Shown: positions 1 to 9,182, counted from the first letter of the stretch. The stretch: 64,000 bases of DNA from Pseudomonas helleri (GCF_009600315.1 NZ_WIWC01000008.1:1-64000); one strand, 5' to 3'. The notes: generated by a model not told the origin, from the letters alone. Made by a program: numbers and translations.

Positions 1-401
1 AGCGCAGCCAGCATCTGGCCGGTCTGGTTGTTGTCGCTGTCGATGGCCTGTTTGCCCAGGATCACCAGCTGAGGCTGTTCCTTGTCCACCACCGCCTTGA
101 GCAGCTTGGCCACAGCCAGCGAGGTCAAGTCTTCAGCGGATTCGACGAGGATGGCGCGATCGGCACCCAGAGCCAGTGCAGTACGCAGCTGTTCCTGAGC
201 AGTGGTCGGGCCGATGGAGACGACGACGATTTCAGTCGCAACACCTTTCTCTTTCAGGCGTACGGCTTCTTCCACGGCGATTTCGCAGAAGGGGTTCATC
301 GACATCTTGACGTTGGCGAGGTCAACGCCGGAGTTGTCCGCTTTGACGCGCACTTTAACGTTGTAATCGACCACTCGTTTGACAGCTACAAGAACCTTCA
401 T
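1..401 (-). CDS. etfB: Electron transfer flavoprotein subunit beta (3' part outside window)
   Basis: EtfB is the AMP-binding subunit of the soluble ETF heterodimer. ETF collects electrons from acyl-CoA and other dehydrogenases and passes them to ETF-ubiquinone oxidoreductase. The window shows the first 133 codons, starting [20 protein letters not shown], with the family hallmarks [19 protein letters not shown] and a late [11 protein letters not shown] stretch. The family is about 249 residues long, so the C-terminal half lies before position 1. The ATG at 399-401 has the purine-rich GAGAGTAACGAGGA upstream. The gene is divergent from etfQO across a 558-bp gap; etfA is expected just beyond the left edge. 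Identification is firm. Confidence 0.95.
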   Translation of the reverse strand, partial: MKVLVAVKRVVDYNVKVRVKADNSGVDLANVKMSMNPFCEIAVEEAVRLKEKGVATEIVVVSIGPTTAQEQLRTALALGADRAILVESAEDLTSLAVAKLLKAVVDKEQPQLVILGKQAIDSDNNQTGQMLAA

Positions 402-502
402 GGATTCCTCGTTACTCTCCGGTGAAAAGAAAGTCGCCTAGGCGAACCTGGCGGTTGATGCACAGTGGCACAAGGGCACCTCCAAAGATCGTTGCCGTGC
501 CG

Positions 503-518
503 TTCTTTATATAAAGAA
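503..518. promoter_or_regulatory. Perfect 16-bp palindrome TTCTTTATATAAAGAA
   Basis: The sequence TTCTTTATATAAAGAA equals its own reverse complement. It sits about 100 bp upstream of the etfB start codon. It is AT-rich in a moderately GC-rich genome and has no U-tract, so it looks more like an operator than a terminator. The binding protein is unknown. Confidence 0.4.
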
Positions 519-788
519 TGACGAGCGCCAGAGGCTTCACATGCGACCGTCTGTCCGGTGTGACTACAAGTCATACACCAAAAGGACGTGTAAACTCCAC
601 GCGAAGAATGGCAGGCTCCTACTGGTTGAGCCCATGCCCTGTCTTTAGAGGTGCTCTTGAAACCGACAATCAGCCTACGGCGAGCGCAAAACCGCCCGTA
701 TCTTGACCGGAACGCCATTTGCGGTCAATACAGCAAATCGGCCAGTTTTAAGCCGCGCGTCTAGGATTTGTCTGGCTTTCAGCCAATT

Positions 789-802
789 CAAACAAACGTT
801 TG
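789..802. promoter_or_regulatory. PsrA-type operator CAAAC-N4-GTTTG
   Basis: CAAACAAACGTTTG matches the reported PsrA consensus (G/C)AAAC-N2-4-GTTT(G/C). PsrA is the TetR-family, long-chain-fatty-acid-responsive repressor of pseudomonads, and I recall ETF genes among its targets in P. aeruginosa. The site ends 2 bp before the -35 box of the etfQO promoter, a position suited to repression. Its inner 12 bp (ACAAACGTTTGT) are perfectly palindromic. Confidence 0.7.
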
Positions 803-804
803 TA

Positions 805-833
805 TTGGACGCTGATAGTGGTGTAGATATAAT
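805..833 (+). promoter_or_regulatory. Sigma70 promoter of etfQO
   Basis: A -35 box TTGGAC (805-810) and a perfect -10 box TATAAT (828-833) are separated by 17 bp. Transcription would start near 840, giving a leader of about 120 nt before the GTG start of etfQO. The PsrA-type operator abuts the -35 box. Confidence 0.75.
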
Positions 834-959
834 GCCCGCCCCATAGAGAGAGCGGCGCCTCATCCATTGCGTCTTTAGCCCCGGGCCGAAGGAATAATGG
901 ATGAAACGCCAAACCTCCAATTAGAAAAATACCGTTGAGCCTTGAGTAGGAGAGAACCT

Positions 960-2624
960 GTGGAACGCGAATACATGGAATTCGACGTGGTCATCGTCGG
1001 CGCCGGCCCTGCCGGTTTGTCCGCCGCCTGCCGTTTGAAGCAGAAGGCCGCCGAAGCCGGTAAAGAAATCAGCGTCTGCGTGGTAGAAAAAGGCTCTGAA
1101 GTCGGTGCTCATATTTTGTCTGGCGCGGTGTTTGAACCCCGCGCCCTGAACGAATTGTTCCCGGACTGGAAAGAACTGGGCGCTCCGCTCCATACCCCGG
1201 TCACCCGCGACGATATCTATGTACTGCGCAGCGACAGCACCGCCACCAAGGTGCCCGACCTGTTTGTGCCTAAAACCATGCACAACGAAGGCAACTACAT
1301 CATTTCGCTGGGTAACCTGTGCCGCTGGCTGGCGCAGCAAGCAGAAAACCTGGGCGTTGAGGTTTACCCAGGCTTCGCCGCACAAGACGTGCTGTTCGAT
1401 GAAAACCATGTGGTTCGCGGGATCATTACCGGCGATCTGGGCGTTGACCGTGAGGGCAACCCAAAGGAAGGCCTGTACACCCCCGGTATGGAACTGCGCG
1501 GCAAGTACACCTTGTTTGCTGAAGGCTGCCGCGGCCACTTGGGCAAGCAACTGATCGAGCGCTTCAACCTCGACAGCGATGCGGACGTCCAGCACTACGG
1601 CATTGGCCTGAAAGAAATCTGGGAAATCGACCCGGCCAAGCATCAGCCGGGTCTGGTGGTTCACACTGCAGGCTGGCCTCTGGACATCGTCAGCAAAGAG
1701 AACACGGGCGGCTCCTTCCTCTATCACCTGGAAAACAATCAGGTCGTTGTCGGCTTGATTGTCGATCTGTCCTACAGCAACACCTTCCTGTCCCCGTTCG
1801 ATGAATTCCAGCGTCTTAAGCACCACCCGGTGCTCAAGCAATACCTCGAAGGCGGCAAACGCATCAGCTACGGTGCTCGCGCACTGGCCAAGGGCGGTTT
1901 GAATTCGCTGCCAAAAATGGTCTTCAACGGCGGCGCGCTGATCGGTTGTGACTTGGGCACCATGAACGTGGCCAAGATCAAAGGCAGCCACACCGCCATG
2001 AAGTCCGGCATGCTCGCCGCTGAAGCCGTGGCTGACGCCTTGCTTGCAGGCAGTGAAGGCGGCGATACCCTCACGACCTACGTTGAAGGGTTCAAAGCCA
2101 GCTGGCTGCACGAAGAACTGTTTGCCAGCCGTAACTTCGGCCCGGCCATGCACAAGTTCGGCCCAATTATGGGCGCGGGTTTCAACTGGATGGATCAGAA
2201 CCTGTTCGGCGGCAAACTGCCCTTCACGCTGCATGACACCAAGCCTGACTACGCCTGCCTCAAACTGGCCAAAGACTGCCAGAAAATCGACTACCCGAAA
2301 CCGGACGGCAAGATCAGTTTCGATAAACTCAGCTCGGTTTTCCTGTCCAGCACCAACCACGAAGAAGAGCAGCCGTGCCACCTTAAGCTGCGCGATCCGA
2401 GCATTCCGATCAGCGTTAACTTGCCGCTTTATGATGAGCCGGCACAGCGCTACTGCCCGGCGGGTGTTTATGAAGTGATCGAGCAGGAAGGTGGCGAGAA
2501 GCGCTTCCAGATCAACGCGCAAAACTGTGTGCACTGCAAAACCTGCGACATTAAAGATCCGTCACAGAACATCACTTGGGTGACTCCGGAAGGTGCTGGC
2601 GGCCCGACTTACCCGAACATGTAA
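960..2624 (+). CDS. Electron transfer flavoprotein-ubiquinone oxidoreductase
   Basis: This is the membrane-associated ETF-QO, which oxidises reduced ETF and reduces ubiquinone, linking beta-oxidation to respiration. The N-terminus carries the FAD dinucleotide-binding motif VIVGAGPAGLSAA (residues about 11-23). The C-terminus has the [4Fe-4S] cysteines in NCVHCKTCDIKDP, with a further Cys in YCPAGVYEV. The length of 554 aa is normal for the family. I chose the GTG at 960 because AGGAGA lies 6 bp upstream; an in-frame TTG at 942 lacks a ribosome-binding site. A strong terminator follows directly. The gene is probably de-repressed with fatty-acid degradation through the PsrA-type site. Confidence 0.95.
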   Translation: MEREYMEFDVVIVGAGPAGLSAACRLKQKAAEAGKEISVCVVEKGSEVGAHILSGAVFEPRALNELFPDWKELGAPLHTPVTRDDIYVLRSDSTATKVPDLFVPKTMHNEGNYIISLGNLCRWLAQQAENLGVEVYPGFAAQDVLFDENHVVRGIITGDLGVDREGNPKEGLYTPGMELRGKYTLFAEGCRGHLGKQLIERFNLDSDADVQHYGIGLKEIWEIDPAKHQPGLVVHTAGWPLDIVSKENTGGSFLYHLENNQVVVGLIVDLSYSNTFLSPFDEFQRLKHHPVLKQYLEGGKRISYGARALAKGGLNSLPKMVFNGGALIGCDLGTMNVAKIKGSHTAMKSGMLAAEAVADALLAGSEGGDTLTTYVEGFKASWLHEELFASRNFGPAMHKFGPIMGAGFNWMDQNLFGGKLPFTLHDTKPDYACLKLAKDCQKIDYPKPDGKISFDKLSSVFLSSTNHEEEQPCHLKLRDPSIPISVNLPLYDEPAQRYCPAGVYEVIEQEGGEKRFQINAQNCVHCKTCDIKDPSQNITWVTPEGAGGPTYPNM

Positions 2625-2628
2625 GTCA

Positions 2629-2656
2629 AAAGGCTCCTGCGAAGGAGCCTTTTTTA
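2629..2656 (+). terminator. Rho-independent terminator of etfQO
   Basis: AGGCTCC and GGAGCCT pair across a 5-nt loop and are followed by a run of T (2650-2655). It begins 5 bp after the etfQO stop codon. Confidence 0.9.
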
Positions 2657-2672
2657 TTGCACTGCGATCTGT

Positions 2673-2721
2673 GAATTTACGACGGCTACGCCGCCGAACG
2701 CAGCCTTCGATAGCGGCTACG
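2673..2721. repeat. REP-like intergenic element (single arm)
   Basis: The run reads GAATTTACGACGGCTACG and continues with GCCGAACGCAGCCTTCGATAGCGGCTACG-type sequence. It matches one arm of the paired element at 7215-7347. The internal GGCGGCGTAGCC-like hairpin is typical of Pseudomonas REP sequences. It lies between the etfQO terminator and the 3' end of the convergent AraC-family gene. Confidence 0.6.
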
Positions 2722-2730
2722 AAAAGCTCG

Positions 2731-3624
2731 TCAGCATCCCGCCCCTTCATGGCCGGGGCTGCGTTCAAAGTAGCGTTTGTACTCGCGACTGAACTGCGAG
2801 GCACTTTGATAGCCCACTCGTTCGGCCACTTGCGCCACGCCCAAACGCTCATTCAACAGCAACTGCTGAGCCCGCAACAGACGCAGCCGTTTGAGGTACT
2901 GCACCGGCGACAATAAGGTGCTGCGCTTGAAATGCTCATGAAACGTGGAGGCGCTCATGTTGGCGCAACGCGCCAGGGTTTCGACATTCAAGGGTTCGGC
3001 AAAATGCTCGTGCAAATGGCTCAAGGACGCCGCGACTCTGGCAAATTGACCTTGTTGTTCGACCAAGGCCCGTAACACTCCGGCCTGTGGCCCACGCAAT
3101 GCCGCGAACAAGACTTCGCGCAAACGCGCCTTGCCCATGATTCGGCACTCTACGGGATCATGCAGGCACCGCAACAACCTCTCCACCGCCTCACGCATCT
3201 CGTCATCCAGCACCGCTGACGTCATCGACTCCGGCGTTTGCGCAACGGCACTGCGATCCGGGTCCAGGCCCATCGCCAGCACCAGCTCACCCAATACGGC
3301 CCGGTCAATGCTGATCGCCACTCCCAGCAGCGGCACCTCGGCAGACGCGAAGGTTTCACATTCAAATGGGACAGAAAGCGCCTGCACCAGATAATGCCCG
3401 GCGCCGTATTCCAGTGTCCGCTGTCCTAAATAGGCCAACTTACTGCCTTGGGCGATGACCATTAGGCTAGGCTCATAAATCTGCGGCATACGCGCCACGG
3501 CGTTGCAGGCCGACACCACCCGCACTTCAGGCAATAAAGTCGAAACAAAGCCGGTTTTTAACGCCAAAGGCCGGATCAGTGAAACCAGCCCGGCGTTCTC
3601 ATCTCGGTGACGCGTCAGAAACAT
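2731..3624 (-). CDS. AraC-family transcriptional regulator
   Basis: The 297-aa protein has an N-terminal AraC_N-type cupin region (about residues 20-190; VSACNAVARMPQIYEPSLMV). A C-terminal double helix-turn-helix follows (about 210-292), with LARCANMSASTFHEHFKR and the second helix VAERVGYQSASQFSREYKRY. This domain order is that of AraC-like activators commonly paired with oxidoreductase genes. It is divergent from the zinc alcohol dehydrogenase at 3805 with a 180-bp shared promoter region, so it most likely controls that gene. The inducer is unknown. The start is the ATG at 3622-3624. Confidence 0.88.
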   Translation of the reverse strand: MFLTRHRDENAGLVSLIRPLALKTGFVSTLLPEVRVVSACNAVARMPQIYEPSLMVIAQGSKLAYLGQRTLEYGAGHYLVQALSVPFECETFASAEVPLLGVAISIDRAVLGELVLAMGLDPDRSAVAQTPESMTSAVLDDEMREAVERLLRCLHDPVECRIMGKARLREVLFAALRGPQAGVLRALVEQQGQFARVAASLSHLHEHFAEPLNVETLARCANMSASTFHEHFKRSTLLSPVQYLKRLRLLRAQQLLLNERLGVAQVAERVGYQSASQFSREYKRYFERSPGHEGAGC

Positions 3625-3804
3625 GGAAACAACTTCGCAGGAGGAATAGACAGGCGCATCTTCGCAGAATTACCGGCCAACGCCACAGCTGAGCCGAGAC
3701 TTCGGAGTATTAGGCATAACAGGCGTAGGAATCGTCATAGTCCTGTCAGGTACAGAAGCGCAAAATCCCCTCCTGTTCACTGTTAACGTTTCGAGAGGTT
3801 ATTC

Positions 3805-4863
3805 ATGTCCACCTATAACGCAATCGGCTATGCCGCTCAGAGCGCCAAAGCCCCGCTAGCACCCATGCAATTCAACCGCCGCGCCCTGCGTCCGGACGAC
3901 GTAGCTCTTGACGTGCTGTACTGCGGCGTTTGCCACTCCGACATTCACCAGGCACGCAATGATTGGGGCTTCGCCACTTACCCACTGATGCCCGGCCATG
4001 AAATCATCGGCAAAGTGACCGCTATCGGCGATAAAGTCACCAAGCACAAAGTCGGCGATATGGTCGGCGTAGGCTGCATGGTTGATTCATGCCGCACCTG
4101 CTCCGCGTGTCAGGAAGACCTGGAGCAATACTGTCTGGAAGGCATGACCCAAACATACGCCAGCCCGGATCGGGTTGATGGCACCCTGACCATGGGCGGC
4201 TACTCCGACAAAATGGTTGTCAGTGAACATTTTGTACTGAGCATCCCGGACAACCTCGACCCAGCCAGCGCTGCACCGTTATTGTGTGCAGGTATCACAA
4301 CGTATTCGCCACTGCGCCACTATGGTGTAGAGCCAGGCGACAAAGTCGGCATTTTGGGCATGGGCGGCTTGGGCCACATGGGCATCAAGTTTGCCAAGGC
4401 TTTGGGCGCAGAAGTCACCCTCTTCACCCGCTCCGCCGCCAAGGCTGAAGAAGCCCGTCGCCAAGGCGCCGACCACGTGATCGTGTCCACCGACGCCGAG
4501 CAGATGAAAGCGGCTGCTGGCACGTTCAACTTCCTGCTCGACACCATTCCGGTGCCACACGACCTTAACCCCTACCTCGAAACCCTGGCGTTCGACGGCG
4601 TACATATTCTGGTCGGCCTGATCGAACCTGTTGAACCGGCACTGAATGCCTTCAATCTGGTGTTCAAGCGCCGCGTACTGGCTGGCTCGCTGATCGGCGG
4701 CATTGCTGAAACTCAGGAAATGCTCGATTTCAGCGCCGAACACGGGATTACCTGCGACATCGAGATGCTGGACATCAAAAACATCAATGAAGCCTTTGAG
4801 CGTGTTGTGAAAGGCGACGTGAAATATCGCTTTGTGATCGACATGAAAACGTTGAAGGCTTAA
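3805..4863 (+). CDS. Zinc-dependent NAD(P) alcohol dehydrogenase (YahK/CAD type)
   Basis: This 352-aa medium-chain dehydrogenase probably reduces aldehydes with NADPH, as the YahK/cinnamyl-alcohol-dehydrogenase group does. The catalytic zinc ligands are visible in GVCHSD (Cys43) and GHE (His65-Glu66). The four structural-zinc cysteines are Cys96, Cys99, Cys102 and Cys110. The nucleotide-binding motif GILGMGGLGHMG is at residues 182-193. AGAGGT lies just upstream of the ATG. The divergent AraC-family gene suggests substrate-induced expression, perhaps in aldehyde detoxification. The precise substrate cannot be read from sequence. Confidence 0.9.
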   Translation: MSTYNAIGYAAQSAKAPLAPMQFNRRALRPDDVALDVLYCGVCHSDIHQARNDWGFATYPLMPGHEIIGKVTAIGDKVTKHKVGDMVGVGCMVDSCRTCSACQEDLEQYCLEGMTQTYASPDRVDGTLTMGGYSDKMVVSEHFVLSIPDNLDPASAAPLLCAGITTYSPLRHYGVEPGDKVGILGMGGLGHMGIKFAKALGAEVTLFTRSAAKAEEARRQGADHVIVSTDAEQMKAAAGTFNFLLDTIPVPHDLNPYLETLAFDGVHILVGLIEPVEPALNAFNLVFKRRVLAGSLIGGIAETQEMLDFSAEHGITCDIEMLDIKNINEAFERVVKGDVKYRFVIDMKTLKA

Positions 4864-4873
4864 ACGTCAAAAG

Positions 4874-5021
4874 CCCCTCACCCTAACCCTCTCCCAAAGG
4901 GAGAGGGGACTGAATGGGGGGACCTTTTGAGGTGTGCCTACCCAAGGTTTCTCGCTGAATCCAGTATTGAAACCGATAGAAATCGGCCCCCTCTCCCTCT
5001 GGGAGAGGGCTGGGGTGAGGG
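4874..5021. repeat. Long inverted repeat (CCCTCACCC...GGGTGAGGG family)
   Basis: The left arm (about 4874-4896) reads CCCCTCACCCTAACCCTCTC and the right arm (about 5001-5021) is its near-reverse complement. Each arm also carries its own short hairpin (CTCTCCC/GGGAGAG). The element fills the gap between the convergent alcohol dehydrogenase and IclR genes and may act as a bidirectional terminator. It is unrelated to the REP-like elements elsewhere in the window. Confidence 0.75.
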
Positions 5022-5022
5022 T

Positions 5023-5808
5023 TTACCCGCCCAACTCTGCCGATATCTGCTGCGCCGCATGTGTGATGACCGGAATCAACCCGGTCATTTTCTCCAGTGA
5101 CATGTAAGGCACGGTACTGGCGATGCTGATGGCCGCCACGATCTGGCGACTGGCATCCCTTATCGGCGCCGCTACACAACGAATCGACGGTTCGTTGTCT
5201 TCCAGATCAAAAGCATACCCACCCGCGACATAGCCGCGCATCCGCGTTTCAAACTGCTCCCACGTCACTTCCTCATGGTTGGGCCATTGCGGATTTTTCT
5301 CCGCTGGCGAATGACTCGCGTCATACAAACGTCGCCACTCCCCCACCGGTGCGTCCAGCAACATGGCTTTGCCAATCCCTGTGCGCGCCAGCGGCATGCG
5401 ATGGCCCACCCGCGAACGCATTTCCGGACCATTGCGGCCTGGAATTTTGTGCAAGTACAACACTTCGTCGCCTTCGCGCACGGCCAGGTGAACGGTATCG
5501 CCGGTCAACACCGACAACTCATCCAGAAACGGCCCGGCCAATGTCACCAGCGGCACTTCTTCGCGCGCCTGAAAACCCAGCTCGATCAACTTCGGTCCCA
5601 GCAAGTAACCCACCTGCGGCAATACGCGCAGGTAGCGTTCGTCGACCAAACAACTGGCCAGACGGTGCGTGGTGCTGCGGGTGGTGCCAATTGCCCGGGC
5701 GATGTCTTTGAGGTCGCGCGCACCATTGGCCACGGCCTGTACGACCGCCAAGCCGCGCAGTAAGGTTTGGGTGCCGGTCGGTGCGATTTTCGGGGTGTCG
5801 TCCTGCAT
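5023..5808 (-). CDS. IclR-family transcriptional regulator
   Basis: This 260-aa protein has an N-terminal winged helix-turn-helix (about residues 12-75; DLKDIARAIGTTRSTTHRLASCL). A C-terminal IclR effector-binding domain follows, with GRNGPEMRSRVGHRMPLART and a C-terminal PSIRCVAAPIRDASRQIVAA. I set the start at the ATG at 5808, which has AAAGG 6 bp upstream; an upstream in-frame ATG at 5844 lacks a ribosome-binding site. It ends the galactonate gene row (transporter, dgoD, dgoA, dgoK) and is the obvious candidate regulator of that row. It may also act on the matching promoter of the ara/SDR unit at 16.2 kb. Confidence 0.88.
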   Translation of the reverse strand: MQDDTPKIAPTGTQTLLRGLAVVQAVANGARDLKDIARAIGTTRSTTHRLASCLVDERYLRVLPQVGYLLGPKLIELGFQAREEVPLVTLAGPFLDELSVLTGDTVHLAVREGDEVLYLHKIPGRNGPEMRSRVGHRMPLARTGIGKAMLLDAPVGEWRRLYDASHSPAEKNPQWPNHEEVTWEQFETRMRGYVAGGYAFDLEDNEPSIRCVAAPIRDASRQIVAAISIASTVPYMSLEKMTGLIPVITHAAQQISAELGG

Positions 5809-5868
5809 AGCCAGCCTTTGGATTAGGGGGATACCGGGCGGCATTATGGTCGCCCGGCTGACGCGCGG

Positions 5869-7173
5869 CTAGAGTTCGATCCGTTCGACTTTGCCCACCA
5901 GCAAGATATAGGACAGTGCCCCCAACAGCGCCAGCACCGAAATGTAGGTGATGGCCGGCGCGAACGAGTCACCGCTGGCCAAAAAGCCGATCACGATAGG
6001 CGTGGCGATCGCGGACAGGTTGCCGATGAAGTTGAATACGCCACCGGTCAGGCCCAGCAACCGGGCCGGCGCCAAGGTGGAGACCAACGACCAGGTGATC
6101 GACGCCAGCCCGTTACCGAAAAACGCCAGCGCCAGAAACGCAATCACCAACGGCGTCGACTCGACAAAGTTGGCACCGATGATTGAGGTCGAGATCAGCA
6201 ACCCGCCAATAATCGGTAATTTGCGCGCAAAACCCACCGAATAGCCACGGCGAATCAGCCAATCGGAAAAGAACCCCGAGCACAGCACGCCAATAAAGGC
6301 CGCCAGGAACGGCAGCGAAGCCAGCAGCCCGGACTTGATAAAGTCCATGCCGCGGTATTTGACCAGATAGGTTGGGAACCACGTCAGGAAAAACCATAAG
6401 GTGGAGTTCAGGCAGAACTGCCCCAGATAGATGCCCCACAGCTTGCGTTTGGTCAGCACGATGCCCAGATCCGCCCAGCTGAACGGCGCTTTGCGTTTGG
6501 CCGTTTGCGACTGGATATCCACCAGCCCGCCACCCTCGATGATCAAGTCGATTTCGGCGTCGTTGGCGCCCTTGAAGTCTCGCGGCTCGCGGTACACCGC
6601 GTACCAAATGCCCGCCCAGATGATGCCCACTGCACCGGTGCAGACAAACACCATGTGCCAGCCCCACTGATGTTGCAGCCAGGCCAGTACCGGGGTCAGG
6701 AACGCCAGCCCGACAAATTGCCCTGAGGTATAGAAGCCAATGGCCGTGGCGCGTTCACGCTCGGGAAACCAGGTGGTGACGACTCGGCTGTTGATCGGGT
6801 ACGCCGGGGCTTCAAGCGCACCGACCGCCATGCGCAGAACAAACAGGGCAATAAAGCTGGCGGCAAAGCCGAGCATGACAGTGGCGATCGACCACAACAG
6901 CAAGGCCACGCTGTACAGAATGCGCGGCGGTACGCGGTCCACCAGCCAGCCGCCAGGAATTTGCATGGCGGCGTACGTCCAGCCGAACGCGGAGAAGATC
7001 AGGCCGACATGGATGGGGTCGATGCCCAGATCACTGGTCAGCGCGGGGGCCGCAATCGACAAGTTGCTGCGGTCCAGATAGTTGATCACCACGGTGATAA
7101 ACAACAGGACCATGATGAAAAAACGCTTACGGCTAGGCGTCACCATAGACGCTTGCGCGACAGTGATTGTCAT
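5869..7173 (-). CDS. MFS transporter, sugar-acid (galactonate/glucarate) type
   Basis: This 434-aa major facilitator of the anion:cation symporter group has 12 predicted membrane segments. The signature LDRSNLSIAAPALTSDLGI sits after TM1, followed by GWTYAAMQIPGGWLVDR. Homologues such as DgoT and GudP import galactonate or glucarate with protons. Its place next to dgoD, dgoA and dgoK points to D-galactonate uptake. The gene lies 60 bp upstream of the IclR gene and is separated from dgoD by a 189-bp gap carrying a paired REP-like element, so it may be expressed less than the dgo genes or from its own promoter. Substrate is inferred from context. Confidence 0.85.
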   Translation of the reverse strand: MTITVAQASMVTPSRKRFFIMVLLFITVVINYLDRSNLSIAAPALTSDLGIDPIHVGLIFSAFGWTYAAMQIPGGWLVDRVPPRILYSVALLLWSIATVMLGFAASFIALFVLRMAVGALEAPAYPINSRVVTTWFPERERATAIGFYTSGQFVGLAFLTPVLAWLQHQWGWHMVFVCTGAVGIIWAGIWYAVYREPRDFKGANDAEIDLIIEGGGLVDIQSQTAKRKAPFSWADLGIVLTKRKLWGIYLGQFCLNSTLWFFLTWFPTYLVKYRGMDFIKSGLLASLPFLAAFIGVLCSGFFSDWLIRRGYSVGFARKLPIIGGLLISTSIIGANFVESTPLVIAFLALAFFGNGLASITWSLVSTLAPARLLGLTGGVFNFIGNLSAIATPIVIGFLASGDSFAPAITYISVLALLGALSYILLVGKVERIEL

Positions 7174-7214
7174 GGGATGTGCCTCGTTTTTATGGTTATT
7201 GAGGTCGTTAAATC

Positions 7215-7347
7215 CGTAGCAGTTGCCGAAGGCGACGTCCGATCGCGAAGCGGTCGTAAATTCTGAGATCCCATTTTATCTGGATGATTTCATTACCTGA
7301 ATTTACGACGACTTTGTCGCCGATCGCAGCCTTCGGCAGCTGCTACG
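7215..7347. repeat. Paired inverted REP-like element
   Basis: Left arm 7215-7263 starts CGTAGCAGTTGCCGAAGGCG; right arm 7299-7347 ends GCCTTCGGCAGCTGCTACG and is its imperfect reverse complement. A 35-bp spacer separates them. The arms match the single element at 2673-2721 and, more loosely, those at 18.3 and 28.9 kb. It lies between dgoD and the MFS gene, within the presumed dgo transcript. Confidence 0.75.
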
Positions 7348-7362
7348 TAGCGAGGAGTGGAC

Positions 7363-8511
7363 TCACCACTCGGCGAAGCTGCCGTCGGCGTGGCGCCAGA
7401 TCGGATTGCGCCAGCGGTGACCCACTACGGCACGCTCGCGCACGTATTCTTCGTTGATCTCAATGCCCAGGCCCGGGCCATTGGGGATCTTGACGAAGCC
7501 TTTGTCGTAGTCGAAGACCGACGGGTCTTTGATGTAGTCCAACAAGTCGTTGCTTTCGTTGTAGTGAATACCCAGGCTTTGCTCCTGGATAAAGGCGTTG
7601 TAACAGACCGCGTCCAGTTGCAGGCAAGCCGCCAGTGCAATCGGGCCCAACGGGCAATGCAATGCCAGCGCCACGTCGTAGGCTTCGGCCATGTTGGCGA
7701 TCTTGCGGGTTTCAGTAATACCGCCAGCATGGGAAGCGTCCGGCTGGATAATGTCGACGTAGCCTTCGCTGAGCACGCGCTTGAAGTCCCAGCGCGAGAA
7801 TAAGCGTTCCCCCAGAGCAATCGGAGTGCTGGTCAACGGCGCCAGTTCTTTGAGCGCTTCGTAGTTTTCGCTGAGCACCGGCTCTTCGATAAACATCAGC
7901 TTGTACGGGTCCAGTTCCTTCATCAGCACCTTGGCCATCGGTTTGTGTACCCGGCCGTGGAAGTCCACGCCGATGCCCACATTCGGCCCGACTGCATCAC
8001 GGACAGCGGCGACGTTGGCCAGCGCCAAATCGACTTTTTCGAAGCTGTCGACAAATTGCAGCTCTTCGGTGCCGTTCATTTTGATCGCGGTGAACCCACG
8101 GCTGACGGCTTCTTTAGCGGCTCTGGCGGTGTCCGCCGGGCGGTCGCCACCGATCCAGGAGTACACGCGAATCTTGTCGCGCACTTGCCCGCCCAACAGG
8201 TCGCTGACCGACACGCCCAACGCTTTGCCCTTGATGTCCCACAACGCCTGATCGATACCGGCCAGCGCGCTCATGTGCACCGCGCCACCGCGGTAAAAGC
8301 CGCCACGGTAAAGCACCGTCCAGATGTCTTCGATGTTGCGTGGGTCTTTGCCGATCAAGTAGTCGGACAATTCCTCAACTGCGGCTGCCACGGTGTGGGC
8401 GCGCCCTTCAACCACAGGCTCGCCCCACCCGGTTACGCCTTCGTCGGTTTCTACCTTGAGGAACAGCCAGCGCGGCGGAACCAGATAGGTCGTGAGTTTG
8501 GTGATTTTCAT
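7363..8511 (-). CDS. dgoD: D-galactonate dehydratase
   Basis: DgoD removes water from D-galactonate to give 2-keto-3-deoxygalactonate. The 382-aa protein is a full-length enolase-superfamily member. The metal ligands and catalytic residues sit at positions I recall for E. coli DgoD: Asp183 and His185 in [10 protein letters not shown], Glu209 in FIEEP, Glu235 in ALGERL, His285 in ALHCPLGP and Glu310. This precise register makes galactonate the likely substrate. The gene is in the order dgoK-dgoA-dgoD on the minus strand, with a 40-bp gap after dgoA. Confidence 0.95.
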   Translation of the reverse strand: MKITKLTTYLVPPRWLFLKVETDEGVTGWGEPVVEGRAHTVAAAVEELSDYLIGKDPRNIEDIWTVLYRGGFYRGGAVHMSALAGIDQALWDIKGKALGVSVSDLLGGQVRDKIRVYSWIGGDRPADTARAAKEAVSRGFTAIKMNGTEELQFVDSFEKVDLALANVAAVRDAVGPNVGIGVDFHGRVHKPMAKVLMKELDPYKLMFIEEPVLSENYEALKELAPLTSTPIALGERLFSRWDFKRVLSEGYVDIIQPDASHAGGITETRKIANMAEAYDVALALHCPLGPIALAACLQLDAVCYNAFIQEQSLGIHYNESNDLLDYIKDPSVFDYDKGFVKIPNGPGLGIEINEEYVRERAVVGHRWRNPIWRHADGSFAEW

Positions 8512-8551
8512 CGTGTTGTCTCTCTTATTCGATGGGACGCCGCAGCGCCGG

Positions 8552-9181
8552 TCAGTCTGCGTGACGCTGCGTATTCCAGGCGTTCATATAGGCCTTGGCC
8601 CGTACGCCCACTTCTTGTGGAGTCAGGCCCGGTTTGAATAAACCCGAACCCAGTCCAAAACCTGCAACGCCGGCGTCGAGAAACACCTGCATGTTGTCAG
8701 GGGTAATTCCGCCGACCGGGATCAGCCGTGTACCGGCGGGCAATACCGCGAGCCAGGCCTTGACCACCGCCGGGCCCATTTGCTCGGCCGGGAACATTTT
8801 CAGCACGTCGGCCCCTTCAGCCAGTGCGGCAAACGCTTCGGTGGGAGTGGCCACGCCGGGCGACAAGTAAAGGCCAGCCGCCTTGGCCGCACGCAACACC
8901 TTGGGGTCGCTGTGGGGCATCACAATCACTTGCCCGCCCGCCGCCTTGACCTGTTCGACCTGCTCGGGCGTTAACACCGTGCCCGCACCGACCAGGCAGT
9001 CGGCGGGCAGGCTGTCGCGCAAAATGCGGATGCTGTCGTAAGGCTGCGGGGAGTTGAGCGGCACTTCAAGGGTACGAAAGCCCTCGTCATACAGCACCTT
9101 GCCGATGGCTTGCGCCTCTTGCGGATGCAGCCCGCGAAGAATCGCGATCAACCCGTTTTTTGCCAATGCTTGCTTGAGCAT
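8552..9181 (-). CDS. dgoA: 2-dehydro-3-deoxy-6-phosphogalactonate aldolase
   Basis: This class I aldolase cleaves 2-keto-3-deoxy-6-phosphogalactonate into pyruvate and glyceraldehyde 3-phosphate. The 209-aa protein is a complete KDPG/KHG-type barrel. The Schiff-base lysine is Lys128 in [10 protein letters not shown] and the general base is Glu39 in [17 protein letters not shown] and [10 protein letters not shown] form the phosphate-binding loops. One base separates its start codon from the dgoK stop, indicating translational coupling. It uses the product of DgoK. Confidence 0.95.
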   Translation of the reverse strand: MLKQALAKNGLIAILRGLHPQEAQAIGKVLYDEGFRTLEVPLNSPQPYDSIRILRDSLPADCLVGAGTVLTPEQVEQVKAAGGQVIVMPHSDPKVLRAAKAAGLYLSPGVATPTEAFAALAEGADVLKMFPAEQMGPAVVKAWLAVLPAGTRLIPVGGITPDNMQVFLDAGVAGFGLGSGLFKPGLTPQEVGVRAKAYMNAWNTQRHAD

Positions 9182-9182
9182 C

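Larger units (their letters stand above)
402..959. other. Divergent regulatory region between etfB and etfQO
   Basis: This 558-bp stretch has no convincing gene; its short open frames have no ribosome-binding sites or family resemblance. It holds the etfQO promoter with an overlapping PsrA-type operator near 789-833. On the etfB side it contains a perfect 16-bp palindrome (503-518), which would lie in the etfB leader or promoter. I could not assign a clear sigma70 promoter for etfB. Confidence 0.7.

Noticed and set aside
921..2534. 537-codon open frame opposite etfQO
   Set aside because: It mirrors the codon bias of etfQO, which has full family motifs, a promoter and a terminator. The antisense product has no recognisable domain.
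4874..5021. CRISPR-like repeat
   Set aside because: There are only two arms and they are inverted; there is no series of direct repeats with spacers.
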